51,048 bases of DNA from the IMG/VR virus record IMGVR_UViG_3300032236_000884, positions 1 through 51,048 of that record; one strand, given 5' to 3'. The notes below the pieces were generated by a model. That model ran no database searches. It was not told where the DNA came from and worked only from the letters and a program-made list of their open reading frames with translations. This DNA comes from a virus. The position numbers and the translations under genes are program-made. Shown here in pieces: positions 40,601 to 48,192 of this stretch. Within the stretch, counting starts at the first letter, position 1; every line of letters begins with the position of its first letter.

Positions 40601-41069
40601 TATAGTCACCATTGCCGGAGAAACATCTTCTCATGGTGGTCCTGCTCTTTGTAAGTATTTTACAAAGAAAGTTGTATTGAATGCTGGATTTGATTCCGGG
40701 GATTTAAATGTTTATATGACTGCATATCGTCCAGTTAATACTGATATCTTAGTTTATTATAAGATTCTAAATAGACAAGATACACAAAAGTTCGAAGATG
40801 GTAATTGGCAGTTAATGACCAAAACACAAAATTCGGACACATTATATTCTCAGAGTAGAACTGATTTGTATGAATATACTTTTGCTCCTGGTACTTCTGG
40901 AGTTGACCAAGGCTATGTTTCATATACAAGTACAAATGGTCAAACCTATACTACATTTAGTCAATTCGCAATAAAAGTTGTATTAGTTACTACTGATAAT
41001 ACATCAGTTCCGTTCCTAAGTGATCTGAGATGTATTGCATTACCATCTAATGTAAATACATCCGCATAA
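34647..41069 (+). CDS. Giant DUF4815-type baseplate/fibre-base protein, 2140 aa
   Basis: The N-terminus (NVDPYYDDYSADKNFHRILYKPGVAVQARELTQSQTILQNQITSFADNIFKQ) is the DUF4815 signature. DUF4815 proteins are large virion proteins of aquatic T4-like phages placed where T4 has gp9/gp10. Residues about 1050-1080 hold a helical HKRYTMQDIAGLDSRIGQIEYYTALSALEQ segment, which could trimerise. A beta-rich domain with DPLAQSFIIDATNYPNGCFLADVKLFFSSKP lies near residue 1580. One GGSGYNVSTT...PGSGYITTP module lies at about 1910-1990. It probably joins wedge and tail fibres. No catalytic motif seen. Confidence 0.75.
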   Translation: MSINFNVDPYYDDYSADKNFHRILYKPGVAVQARELTQSQTILQNQITSFADNIFKQNSPVNGGQVTTNFNCYYIKLQSTYNSAAVDVTQFINLLVTNASGTVSAKVLAVVPATGTSGLGDPPTLIVSYKSGVHFVDNDVIYDVNSNLAAQAISLNSSGLSSVASISKGVFYVLGNFVQVSDSTVVLSKYSNSPSLRIGLTITETIYDYIDDSSLLDPALGASNYQAPGADRYVISLALDTRPLLFGDDQNFIELVKVENGSVYKMVDGSVYATIDDYFAKREYETNGDYVVNDFKLTPKYNTSDANTYIMNVGKGLAYVHGYRVENPAPVDIVSNRARTTANTVNESVYSGYGNFFYVSNLKGANSSFFDITTEQAIDLHCVYSANVNISTNTAYNSTLVASGYVRGLVYDHDLSDASSNTYVYKLYVNDLQNNVFSGNVVSSTATTITLPSTASAIANAYIGVVVQITGGTDSGDFRTITSYNGSTKVATVNNAWSVNPDATSTFSLNFDTTSVESILTVNKASYPATIYGKSDIDNTGKNNGLSSGYTILENPNAPELIFNVGNPYVKTITSGSYTTTHEIRNVGFTSSGSTLSAQISYTGSYSGVISHIGPLGQNLSPSQVLQQYTIIVTNKGTNTTINNGDIIPWVTDVVSSRTVQLSASGSVATFSTTTSDLSPFTATIVAKVFVQNAVDTNQNVILKYKTPITANSQTVFTSGTQVNTYTFVDDSATSTGQVYIQNAGIVSPGSKQSLYLSDVYNISKIIDTGSPSTTPTLDMLSNPAYDVSSNYIFDNGQRDNYYDHSSITLKPGAPNPKGNLWILLNYFKHSGGDGYFSVSSYPTTLKGQDFYRTIPSYQSKSGNYYNLRDCLDFRPARLNAQSSFVFRYGNTNSSTQGLLLPVDGTLFLCNYFYYLGRKDLLVLTKDRNLQIVEGSPSLNPNIPVGPDASLVIANIEHRPYTGYLPSEIPNGVGDLSVQKVQHKRYTMQDIAGLDSRIGQIEYYTALSALEQSTSNQQITDAYGLNRFKNGIMTDDFSSFATADTVNMDYSAGINKRTRQMSALQKVNNFPLKNLALAYNLSTPSTSLLSSLDYSITTDGIINYFSLPYTTANVVTQKYASRTTNINPFSVTTSTGVVSLSPNVDTWVDNNYAPSLLITDPNLQVFQSSNNISVLSVGDWKTVSATTVLSGTSISTSSSTVNTVNHTGQNWWPGADLSSSGLGNSAQGDNTGIGQSVTTTTTSVTDTYTTTLQQQQSNVLGPYNKIGNTYSINNGYITDISILPWIRPQEVIIRTNNLLFNSTLHNFFDNVNVDNFVRKPNIIELVSVNGTFNQGDVVGYVSGGRFTATAVVIDVFIYVGTSKVRLYVAADGYSSTYNNGTSLINATFNSDGSYTTVASGTISSTIHYGGVVTSSNTTNSTITLSPLASSVNGFYNGNTVYIASGSGLGSSATITGYDGTTKTANVSPTITTNNGSIYSIGSFQSNEQGKYSGVFIIPPNTFHNGQRIFSVDNRVNNNLGSITTSAQGTFYSEGLHTTAQQLEFGASPSGAKGTFTQTNQKTVSYTTSYTSTSSISTRSPYDPLAQSFIIDATNYPNGCFLADVKLFFSSKPTSDKSPVTISIVGTLNGYPNGDTLDHSIVTLTPDNVNVSQNPQYLDSTAYTQFTFNSPVYIRPGVMYAIIIKSNSDQYTVWTAANGDTALPSSVKNQPTDPMPTNISKITTAPYVGGLFISQNAQTWTADQNQSLMFTIDRCVFDTTKTPTIRMVVPKLLPQRALIEQSVNYYNNANNVSNTVTSVSNSNILVDAFNLTTTDFIPTSTGVLYSYSATLTSGISTNPVAINPGKYGTAMYDDIYLNDNNGERVLVANSTTSFSMYALLNSTDNAVSPIISDAGTSLYAIQYSVNNCSLSNNLITLVNGGSGYNVSTTSVTISSPTGKNGTQAYATANVVSGVIKNIYITTPGSGYITTPTITINDANSSPGTGAIVTIAGETSSHGGPALCKYFTKKVVLNAGFDSGDLNVYMTAYRPVNTDILVYYKILNRQDTQKFEDGNWQLMTKTQNSDTLYSQSRTDLYEYTFAPGTSGVDQGYVSYTSTNGQTYTTFSQFAIKVVLVTTDNTSVPFLSDLRCIALPSNVNTSA

Positions 41070-41070
41070 T

Positions 41071-41301
41071 ATGGAATATCTAAAAGTACAAGGAACCAAA
41101 TTGATTAGGGACGCTTCAACTGGCGCCCTAATCAATACTGATTTAAATGGTTTACAAGAATATAATAAAAAACGACAAGTATTAGCAAATCAAAAAGAAG
41201 AAATAAATAATATAAAAGCAGATATTGTTAATATTAAAGACGATTTGTCAGAAATAAAACAATTGATGTTACAACTATTAGATAAAGGTTCAAATGTCTA
41301 A
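41071..41301 (+). CDS. Small coiled-coil virion-associated protein, 76 aa
   Basis: MEYLKVQGTKLIRDASTGALINTDLNGLQEYNKKRQVL then a heptad-rich helix KEEINNIKADIVNIKDDLSEIKQLMLQLL that should form a coiled coil. Small proteins of this type occur after DUF4815 genes in related phages and may clamp or stabilise fibre attachment. It starts one base after the giant gene and overlaps the next gene by eight bases. Confidence 0.65.
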   Translation: MEYLKVQGTKLIRDASTGALINTDLNGLQEYNKKRQVLANQKEEINNIKADIVNIKDDLSEIKQLMLQLLDKGSNV

Positions 41302-44233
41302 CTTTAATCCAGCTCAACAATTTAATATTTTAAGTTATGCCAATACCTTTGGAGATTGGGTAGTAACAACTAATGCATTAGTTAAACAAAATAATGATCT
41401 TGCGGCAAATAATTTCACGAAAGCATCAGGAACACTTTATCTTTCTGATCCATCACTTGCTTTACAAGTTAATACTGCTTCAATTTTTCAAAGTTCAGTA
41501 CAGATCATTGGTGTAGGATCATCTGCTTATATTCAAAATAATTTAACCGTTGGTGCACTTGGTTCCACTACAAGTGGTCAAGTTTATTTGAATTATGTTG
41601 GTAATGGACCAACATTGACTTCATACGGATTAATATCTGCATTAGGAGCTAATACTGGATTATATGTAGCAAATACAGCAAATATTGGAGGAAGCTTATT
41701 TGTATCAAATACTGCATCATTCTCCAATACAGTAACTGTATACGGTACAACTTATCTCGCAAATAATTTATATTCATCTAATACTATATTTGTAGATAAA
41801 ATTCAGTCTAATACTAGTGTTAACACTAAAGTATTAACTGCGCAAAATCAAGTTTCAACTAACTTTTTACAAGCAAATAGTGCAATAAGCACATATAATC
41901 TTGTTTCTGATAATATTCAAGCAAATACTAGTGTTACATCAAACAGTATATCTGCTGTAAATACTTTATTTACTAATTCTATCCAAGCGAACGGAAGTAT
42001 CAATACTACTACATCTACAAGCAATACTGTTCAAGCTAATGTGAGTGTTAATACATCTATTATAAATGTTACAGGATTAGCTAATTTAGGAAACGTTCTT
42101 ACCAATATAGTAACTGCAAATAATGTTGCAGTAGGTTCTGGTGGATTAAGTGTTGCTGGAAATTTCGTTATTAACGGAAGTACTGTTTATAATGCACCAA
42201 CATTTACAATAAGTGCAAATTCTCCAAACCCATCTTTGATATTCAATCCTGGTTTTGGGGTTTATAGAAGTACAGCAAATGCTTTGATTAGATGGAATGA
42301 ATCTAATACATATTGGGAAATGAACAATGTTAATACTGGAAATTATTACAGAGTATTAACCAATGAATATTTAAGTGATTCAACATCAACTAATAATTCT
42401 TCGAATGTAGCTTCTTCTGCTGGATTATATGTCGTTTCTAGTATGGCAAATTCAGCATTTGCTCGTGCAAATACTTCATTAAATGTTATAACTGGAACAT
42501 CTGGATATGCTTCACCAAATAATGGAGCCATTATTATCAATAGTGGTAATGGTTTAACCGTTTATGCTACGGCAAATACATTAACTGTAAATACTGCACA
42601 AGATTTAAGAACAACAGCTAATCCTTCTTTTAATGGATTATCATTAACCAATGCCCTTCCTATAACATCAGGTGGTACTGGTTCAACGTCTGCATCAGAT
42701 GCAAGAACGGCAATACTTCCTACTGGAACTACAGCTGGATATGTATTGACAACTGGTGGACCTGGTAATTTTTATTGGTCTGCTCCAACAGGTGGAGGTG
42801 GTGGCGGTGTTACCCCAGGGACTTCAATCAACTCCACCAGAATAACCACAACTGCTAATGCAAGTCAAACAGTTTTCACAACTCCAACATATATTCCTGG
42901 AGCTTCACAGCTTAGAGTTTATATTAATGGTGTACGTCAATTTAATTCCGATTATACAGAAACGTCTAATACATCTATAACATTAACTAGTGGAGCTACT
43001 GTTGGTGATATAGTTCTATTAGAAGTCGATGGATATTATGTAAATCCTTATTATGCGAATAATATTCCTTTTACAGCTCCTTTTGGTTCAATTATTTCTT
43101 CTGCTAATACCATTCAATTAGCAATACAAGATTTAGAAACCAGAAAAGCAACTTTGACATCTCCAACATTTACTGGAGGAGTATTAGCTCCAACTCCAGC
43201 AACAACATCTAGCAATACTCAAGTAGCAACTACTGCATTTGTATCAAATTATGTAAACCAAGGAACTGGTACAATATTCACACATAGTATATCGGGTAAT
43301 GCAGGAACTGTAACAAATGGAGTATATACAAATGGATCTTACTCTAATCCTACTTGGTTCACAGCTTTAGATAGTACAAAACTTACTGGAACTATTCCTT
43401 CTGCTGTTTTAGGTAATTCTTCGTTGTATGTGGGTACTACTGCCATTGCATTAAATCGTGCTACTTCATCATTAGCATTGACTGGTGTTAGTATTGATGG
43501 TACTTCTAAAAATATTACAGATTATACAATAAATCAAAATGTTGGATCCAGTAATTCTCCAACATTCTCTGATCTATACGTTAATGGATGGTTTAGAAAT
43601 AATAACTCTTCATCGGGATTATATAATCAAGCTACTACAAGAGGAATAGTAGACGCATCATATAATGCACCATATGGCACTATGTCATGTTATGGAACGG
43701 GATATAACTCTTGGCAAGGTTGGTCGATACCAGGAACATTTAGTTTCATGGGACAGTCTGGATCAGCCTATGGTTTATACGATTCATCTTCAGCACATTG
43801 GTCGATATACACACCATATAATACTTCTTATATGGGTTTAAATGGTACTACCACATCTTCTTCTTGGAGTGTATATGTTTCTGGATCGATATATGCCACA
43901 GGTAATATTGCTGCATACTCTGATAGAAGAAAGAAGAAAAATATTGTCACTATAGATAATGCATTAGATAAAGTTCTGCAATTGAGAGGAGTATATTATG
44001 AAAGAATAGATCCAGTAATCGAATCTCAAAGAGACAAAACTGAAATTGGTGTTATCGCTCAAGAAGTTCTCGAAGTAACCCCAGAAGTAGTAACATATGC
44101 AGATGATGTTGATGAATATGGTGTCACATACGGCAACTTTGCTGGTCTGTTTATTGAAGCATTTAAAGATCAACAAAAGTTAATCGATGAATTAAGAAAA
44201 GAAATTGAAGATTTAAAATTAAAGGTAAATTAA
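41294..44233 (+). CDS. Tail fibre with C-terminal S74 chaperone domain, 979 aa
   Basis: The N-terminal part has NPAQQFNILSYANTFGDWVVTTNALVKQNNDLAANNF, a common fibre attachment motif. A long Asn/Thr/Ser-rich beta-repeat region (about residues 60-330) follows. A Gly-rich hinge (GPGNFYWSAPTGGGGGG) and a TTANASQTVFTTPTYIPGASQLRVYINGVRQ domain lead to a ATSSNTQVATTAFVSNYV motif (phage fibre repeat). The last about 100 residues, SDRRKKKNIVTIDNALDKVLQLRGVYYERI...EIGVIAQEVLEVTPEVV, are a peptidase S74 intramolecular chaperone, which trimerises the fibre and then cuts itself off before the Ser of S-D-R. Confidence 0.88.
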   Translation: MSNFNPAQQFNILSYANTFGDWVVTTNALVKQNNDLAANNFTKASGTLYLSDPSLALQVNTASIFQSSVQIIGVGSSAYIQNNLTVGALGSTTSGQVYLNYVGNGPTLTSYGLISALGANTGLYVANTANIGGSLFVSNTASFSNTVTVYGTTYLANNLYSSNTIFVDKIQSNTSVNTKVLTAQNQVSTNFLQANSAISTYNLVSDNIQANTSVTSNSISAVNTLFTNSIQANGSINTTTSTSNTVQANVSVNTSIINVTGLANLGNVLTNIVTANNVAVGSGGLSVAGNFVINGSTVYNAPTFTISANSPNPSLIFNPGFGVYRSTANALIRWNESNTYWEMNNVNTGNYYRVLTNEYLSDSTSTNNSSNVASSAGLYVVSSMANSAFARANTSLNVITGTSGYASPNNGAIIINSGNGLTVYATANTLTVNTAQDLRTTANPSFNGLSLTNALPITSGGTGSTSASDARTAILPTGTTAGYVLTTGGPGNFYWSAPTGGGGGGVTPGTSINSTRITTTANASQTVFTTPTYIPGASQLRVYINGVRQFNSDYTETSNTSITLTSGATVGDIVLLEVDGYYVNPYYANNIPFTAPFGSIISSANTIQLAIQDLETRKATLTSPTFTGGVLAPTPATTSSNTQVATTAFVSNYVNQGTGTIFTHSISGNAGTVTNGVYTNGSYSNPTWFTALDSTKLTGTIPSAVLGNSSLYVGTTAIALNRATSSLALTGVSIDGTSKNITDYTINQNVGSSNSPTFSDLYVNGWFRNNNSSSGLYNQATTRGIVDASYNAPYGTMSCYGTGYNSWQGWSIPGTFSFMGQSGSAYGLYDSSSAHWSIYTPYNTSYMGLNGTTTSSSWSVYVSGSIYATGNIAAYSDRRKKKNIVTIDNALDKVLQLRGVYYERIDPVIESQRDKTEIGVIAQEVLEVTPEVVTYADDVDEYGVTYGNFAGLFIEAFKDQQKLIDELRKEIEDLKLKVN

Positions 44234-44234
44234 T

Positions 44235-44486
44235 ATGGCAATCACAAAAACAGTAGAAATTATTTCAATTAGATATCAAAAAGCAACTCAAGTTCCTGTC
44301 GTAGAAGACGATTTGATTTGGGTAGATAAAAAGATTACTTTAGATGATCCAGAAAATTCAGATGATCCACATTTTCCAATTATCAAACACGATGCGTATA
44401 AATTATACGCAGATTCGGATATTAGTGGCGAAGAACAGATCGTTAAAGATATTTTTGCAGCAGTTTTTAAAACCAAGAAAAAATAA
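44235..44486 (+). CDS. Hypothetical small protein of the fibre locus, 83 aa
   Basis: MAITKTVEIISIRYQKATQVPVVEDDLIWVDKKITLDDPENSDDPHFPI... is acidic with a basic end (KTKKK). It follows the S74 fibre after one base and precedes the first glycine-rich adhesin. No family with a function recognised; perhaps a fibre assembly factor by position. Confidence 0.55.
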   Translation: MAITKTVEIISIRYQKATQVPVVEDDLIWVDKKITLDDPENSDDPHFPIIKHDAYKLYADSDISGEEQIVKDIFAAVFKTKKK

Positions 44487-44493
44487 TTAGACA

Positions 44494-45507
44494 ATGACTC
44501 TACCATCGTCAGGCACATTAACCATCGATCAGATTAATTCAGAACGTGGAATTTCTGGTGGAACGTATACATTATTAGATTCAAGTGATATGAGATATCT
44601 TTCTGGAGACCTTTCTGGAACAGTCTATTTCTCTGATTTTTATGGTAAATCTATGTGGCCAAGTAGTTTAAATTATCTGGTTGTTGGTGGCGGTGGTGGT
44701 GCTGGTGCTGGAGATTCGAGTTATTCTGGTGGCGGTGGTGGTGGTGCTGGTGGATTCCTAAGTGGAACATTAGCAGTTACTAGAAGTACGAGTTATACAG
44801 TTACCGTTGGTGCTGGTGGTACTGTTGTTAATAATTCCGCTGGAGGTAATGGAGGAAATTCCGCATTATCTAGTATAACCGCCATAGGAGGTGGTGGCGG
44901 TGGTTCACCACAACCAACATTCAACTCAGAAATTTCTGGTAAAACTGGTGGTTCTGGTGGTGGTGGAAACATATATCCAGGATCTGGAACTTCTGGCCAA
45001 GGTAATGCGGGTGGTTATGGTGGTGGATATAGTGGATATGCAGCAGGCGGTGGTGGTGGAGCAGGTGCAGTAGGACAAAATGCCCAATATACTAATGGTT
45101 ATTTTTATGGTGGATATTTTTATGGAGGTAAAGGTGGAGATGGACTCACTTCATCTATTACTGGAACATCTACCTATTATGCTGGCGGCGGTGGTGGTGC
45201 ATTAGGATCTGGTGATGGAGTTGATATCAGAGGCGGAGCTGGCGGCTTAGGTGGAGGTGGTAATGCACAACGATGGTGGACTGGATCAGGATATGGATCT
45301 GTTTCAGCAGGAGGAATAAACACTGGTGGTGGCGGTGGTGGTTATGGTTACACTAATCCTGGTCATCAACCCGGAGGTTCTGGTGTGGTGATTATATCTT
45401 ATCCAAACACATACAGAACTGCAACAACAACAGGATCACCCACTTATACTAATGTAGGTGGAAATCATGTATATAAATTTACTGGTTCTGGATCTATTTC
45501 TTGGTAA
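44494..45507 (+). CDS. Glycine-rich tail adhesin, copy 1, 337 aa
   Basis: N-terminal MTLPSSGTLTIDQINSERG and YFSDFYGKS form a short attachment domain. Residues about 65-300 are a glycine-rich shell with many GGGGGG and GGG runs alternating with short hypervariable segments (SLNYLVVGGGGGAG, ITAIGGGGGG, YYAGGGGGA). The end is SGVVIISYPNTYRT...HVYKFTGSGSISW. The arrangement recalls polyglycine-sandwich adhesins such as gp38 of T-even phages, where the variable loops bind the host receptor. It is a paralogue of the gene at 46786. Confidence 0.75.
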   Translation: MTLPSSGTLTIDQINSERGISGGTYTLLDSSDMRYLSGDLSGTVYFSDFYGKSMWPSSLNYLVVGGGGGAGAGDSSYSGGGGGGAGGFLSGTLAVTRSTSYTVTVGAGGTVVNNSAGGNGGNSALSSITAIGGGGGGSPQPTFNSEISGKTGGSGGGGNIYPGSGTSGQGNAGGYGGGYSGYAAGGGGGAGAVGQNAQYTNGYFYGGYFYGGKGGDGLTSSITGTSTYYAGGGGGALGSGDGVDIRGGAGGLGGGGNAQRWWTGSGYGSVSAGGINTGGGGGGYGYTNPGHQPGGSGVVIISYPNTYRTATTTGSPTYTNVGGNHVYKFTGSGSISW

Positions 45508-45546
45508 TATAGGTTATAAAAATGGCACATTTCGCTCAACTAGATG
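45475..45546 (+). repeat. 72-bp perfect direct repeat, copy 1
   Basis: Identical to 47749-47820. It covers the last codons and stop of the glycine-rich adhesin, the gap AATATAGGTTATAAAA and the first codons of the MAHFAQLD gene, and marks the border of a duplicated two-gene cassette. Confidence 0.93.
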
Positions 45547-45926
45547 AAAATAATATCGTCACCCAAGTCATAGTAATCCATAATAATGAATTGATTGATC
45601 CTAATACTTTATTAGAATCTGAAGAAATAGGTGTTGCCTTTTGTAAATCTTTATATGGATCTGATACTAAATGGAAACAAACTTCGTACAACAATACTAT
45701 TCGTAAAAATTACGCAGGAATTGGATTCGAATACAATTCTATATTAGATGCATTTATATCACCAAAACCATTTCCTAGTTGGATTTTAAATGAATCAATT
45801 TGTCAATGGGAAGCACCAGTACCAAAACCCACAGATGATAAAAATTATATTTGGGATGAAAATACCATATCTTGGATTATATCAACCCCACCAAAAATAA
45901 GTAATACTGATATTAAATTAGGATAA
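45522..45926 (+). CDS. MAHFAQLD-type fibre-locus protein, copy 1, 134 aa
   Basis: MAHFAQLDENNIVTQVIVIHNNELIDPN...CKSLYGSDTKWKQTSYN, then KNYAGIGFEYNSILDAFISPKPFPSWILNE and PVPKPTDDKNYIWDENTISW. This small protein family is frequent next to fibre genes of aquatic T4-like phages; the aromatic-rich C-terminus resembles tail fibre assembly or short adhesin-tip proteins. Paralogue at 47796. Role in assembly or capping of the upstream adhesin is inference from pairing in both cassettes. Confidence 0.68.
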   Translation: MAHFAQLDENNIVTQVIVIHNNELIDPNTLLESEEIGVAFCKSLYGSDTKWKQTSYNNTIRKNYAGIGFEYNSILDAFISPKPFPSWILNESICQWEAPVPKPTDDKNYIWDENTISWIISTPPKISNTDIKLG

Positions 45927-45929
45927 AAA

Positions 45930-46784
45930 ATGACAACAAAAGTCACAGCTTCAGTTTTATCAAATACTGCCGTAACAGCAGGTTCCTTTGGAGGAGCAAA
46001 TGCAATACCTACATTTACCGTCGATGCACAAGGCAGATTAACTGCGGCAGGTACAGTAACTCCAGCCATTGCGTCTTCACAAGTTAGTGGTTTAGCTGCT
46101 TCTGCTACTACTGATACGACCAATGCTGGTAATATATCTTCTGGTACGCTACCAAATGCCAGATTGTCATCCATTCCAAATACCGCATTGGCAAATAGTT
46201 CTTTTACTATTGGTTCAACCTCAGTTTCATTAGGTGGTACTGTAACTTCTTTTGCTGGAGTTACTTTAACTAGTCCTACCTTTACTACACCAACATTAGG
46301 GACCCCAGCATCAGGTAATTTAAGTAATTGTACTTTTCCAACATTAAATCAAAATACATCTGGTTCTGCTGCTACTTTTACAAGTACCACGCAAAATTCT
46401 CAATTTAATTCGATTGGTGTTGGTACTCCTGGTTCTGGTACTGCTGGTGAAATTAGAGCAACTAATAATATTACTGCTTATTATTCTGATGATAGATTAA
46501 AAACTCGTTTAGGTAATATAGAAAATGCAATAGATAAAGTTTTATCTTTGAATGGTTTTTATTATGAAGCAAATGAAACTGCACAAGAATTAGGATATGT
46601 AGTAAGAAAAGAAGTTGGTGTATCTGCACAAGAAGTACAAAAAATACTTCCAGAAATTGTAGTCCCTGCACCAATTGACGATAAGTATCTAACCGTTCAT
46701 TATGAAAGATTAGTTCCTTTATTAATTGAAGCAATTAAAGAACAACAAGAACAAATTAATACTCTAAAAGAATTAATTAAATAA
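45930..46784 (+). CDS. Short tail fibre with S74 chaperone domain, 284 aa
   Basis: The N-terminal part is a typical fibre module (SFGGANAIPTFTVDAQGRLTAAGTVTP, LPNARLSSIPNTAL). A beta-rich middle with TPTLGTPASGNLSNCTFP follows. The C-terminal about 100 residues, SDDRLKTRLGNIENAIDKVLSLNGFYYEANE...EVGVSAQEVQKILPEIVV, are an S74 intramolecular chaperone with S-D-x-R for self-cleavage. It is inserted between the two copies of the adhesin cassette. Confidence 0.85.
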   Translation: MTTKVTASVLSNTAVTAGSFGGANAIPTFTVDAQGRLTAAGTVTPAIASSQVSGLAASATTDTTNAGNISSGTLPNARLSSIPNTALANSSFTIGSTSVSLGGTVTSFAGVTLTSPTFTTPTLGTPASGNLSNCTFPTLNQNTSGSAATFTSTTQNSQFNSIGVGTPGSGTAGEIRATNNITAYYSDDRLKTRLGNIENAIDKVLSLNGFYYEANETAQELGYVVRKEVGVSAQEVQKILPEIVVPAPIDDKYLTVHYERLVPLLIEAIKEQQEQINTLKELIK

Positions 46785-46785
46785 A

Positions 46786-47781
46786 ATGACATTACCATCA
46801 ACAGGATCAATATCTTTTTCCCAGATAAACACAGAATTGGCATTAACTAGTACTGCTCAAATTTCATTAAATGATACTTTAGTGAGAACTCTTGCCGGTG
46901 TTGCCTCTGGAGCAATTACAACGCCAACTAATTTTTATGGTAAAAGTTATGCTCCGACCTCTGTTAGTTATTTGGTTGTTGCTGGCGGTGGTGGCGCCGG
47001 AACAACATCCGGAAGGGGTGGTGGTGGTGGAGCAGGAGGTTATCTAGAAGGAACTATTGCAGTATCAACTGGAACTGCTTATACTGTTACTGTTGGGGCT
47101 GGGGGAACATATTTTAGGTGTGGTTCCGGATATCCATCCGGTATAAGTGGAGCCAATAGTTCTTTTGGTTCAATTACAGCTATTGGTGGAGGAGCTTCCA
47201 ATCCAAATAGTGGAAGTAGTGGAAAAGGAGGATCAGGAGCGGGTTTTGATGCAAACGGATTATGTTCGGGTGGAGGTTCTGGTGGTGGTTTTGCTGGAAC
47301 TTCTGGGCAAGGATATGCCGGTGGTTATGGGTTTCACGGATTTATTAGTGGAGGATGGGCAGCAGGTGGTGGTGGAGGAGCTGGTGCTGCTGGTGGAAAT
47401 GCTTATGCTGTATATCTGGGGTGTGCGAAATGGGCTGAATGCTCCGGTTACGCAGGAAGTGGAGGTACAGGAAAACAATCATCTATTTCTGGTACTGCTA
47501 CTTATTATGCTGGTGGTGGTGGTGGTTCATCTTACCTCCAAGCTGATGGTAGTGGTGGAACAGGTGGAGGAGGAGGAGCCGGTTCGAAAGGAACCGTAAA
47601 TACTGGAGGTGGTTCTGGTGGTGGATGTATTGGGTTTGTTTCCGGTGGTGGTTCTGGAATAGTTATTATATCCTATCCAAATACTAAAAAAGTAGCATCT
47701 ACAACCGGAAGTCCAACATTTACAAATTCTGGTGGAAATTACATCTACAAATTTACTGGTTCTGGATCTATTTCTTGGTAA
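46786..47781 (+). CDS. Glycine-rich tail adhesin, copy 2, 331 aa
   Basis: Same architecture as the gene at 44494: short N-terminal domain (MTLPSTGSISFSQINTELAL, FYGKSY), then glycine-rich repeats (VVAGGGGAG, AWAAGGGGGAGAAGG is similar to the copy-1 AAGGGGGAGAVG) with different intervening segments, and the same end SGIVIISYPNTKKV...YIYKFTGSGSISW. The intervening loops contain Cys residues (GLCSGGGSGGG, YLGCAKWAECSG) absent from copy 1, so the receptor-binding surface differs. Probably an alternative or second adhesin. Confidence 0.74.
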   Translation: MTLPSTGSISFSQINTELALTSTAQISLNDTLVRTLAGVASGAITTPTNFYGKSYAPTSVSYLVVAGGGGAGTTSGRGGGGGAGGYLEGTIAVSTGTAYTVTVGAGGTYFRCGSGYPSGISGANSSFGSITAIGGGASNPNSGSSGKGGSGAGFDANGLCSGGGSGGGFAGTSGQGYAGGYGFHGFISGGWAAGGGGGAGAAGGNAYAVYLGCAKWAECSGYAGSGGTGKQSSISGTATYYAGGGGGSSYLQADGSGGTGGGGGAGSKGTVNTGGGSGGGCIGFVSGGGSGIVIISYPNTKKVASTTGSPTFTNSGGNYIYKFTGSGSISW

Positions 47782-47820
47782 TATAGGTTATAAAAATGGC
47801 ACATTTCGCTCAACTAGATG
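47749..47820 (+). repeat. 72-bp perfect direct repeat, copy 2
   Basis: Identical to 45475-45546, 2274 bases away. Recombination between the copies would delete one adhesin cassette together with the S74 short fibre. Confidence 0.93.
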
Positions 47821-48179
47821 CAAACAATACAGTAATAAATGTTATTGTTGTAAATAATGATGAATTAATTGATCCAAATACGTCATTAGAATCAGAAGAA
47901 ATGGGTATTTCCTTTTGTAAATCTTTATATGGGTCTGATACTGTTTGGAAACAAACAAGTTATAATCATAATTTCAGAAGACAGTTTGCTGGAATTGGAC
48001 ATATATATTATGAGAAGTTGGATGCATTTATTTCCCCACAATTATATCCATCTTGGATTTTTAATGAAGATACTGGAATTTGGAATCCACCAGTACCAAA
48101 ACCCACAGACGATAAAAATTACATTTGGAACGAAGAAACCAAATCTTGGGATGAAAATGTTATTCCAGTAATACCTTAA
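47796..48179 (+). CDS. MAHFAQLD-type fibre-locus protein, copy 2, 127 aa
   Basis: Paralogue of the gene at 45522: MAHFAQLDANNTVINVIVVNNDELIDPNTSLESEEMG, CKSLYGSDTVWKQTSYN, RQFAGIGHIYYEKLDAFISPQLYPSWIFNE, PVPKPTDDKNYIWNEETKSW. The first 25 bases are identical to copy 1 because of the 72-bp repeat, while later codons diverge. It follows glycine-rich adhesin copy 2 as copy 1 follows its own adhesin. Confidence 0.68.
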   Translation: MAHFAQLDANNTVINVIVVNNDELIDPNTSLESEEMGISFCKSLYGSDTVWKQTSYNHNFRRQFAGIGHIYYEKLDAFISPQLYPSWIFNEDTGIWNPPVPKPTDDKNYIWNEETKSWDENVIPVIP

Positions 48180-48192
48180 TGGAGATTTTATT

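Noticed and set aside
45002-47599. Alternative frames in the glycine-rich adhesin genes (for example 47147-47599)
   Set aside because: Val/Leu/Glu-rich translations are the shifted reading of GGN glycine codons; the main frame has the family ends and good spacing.
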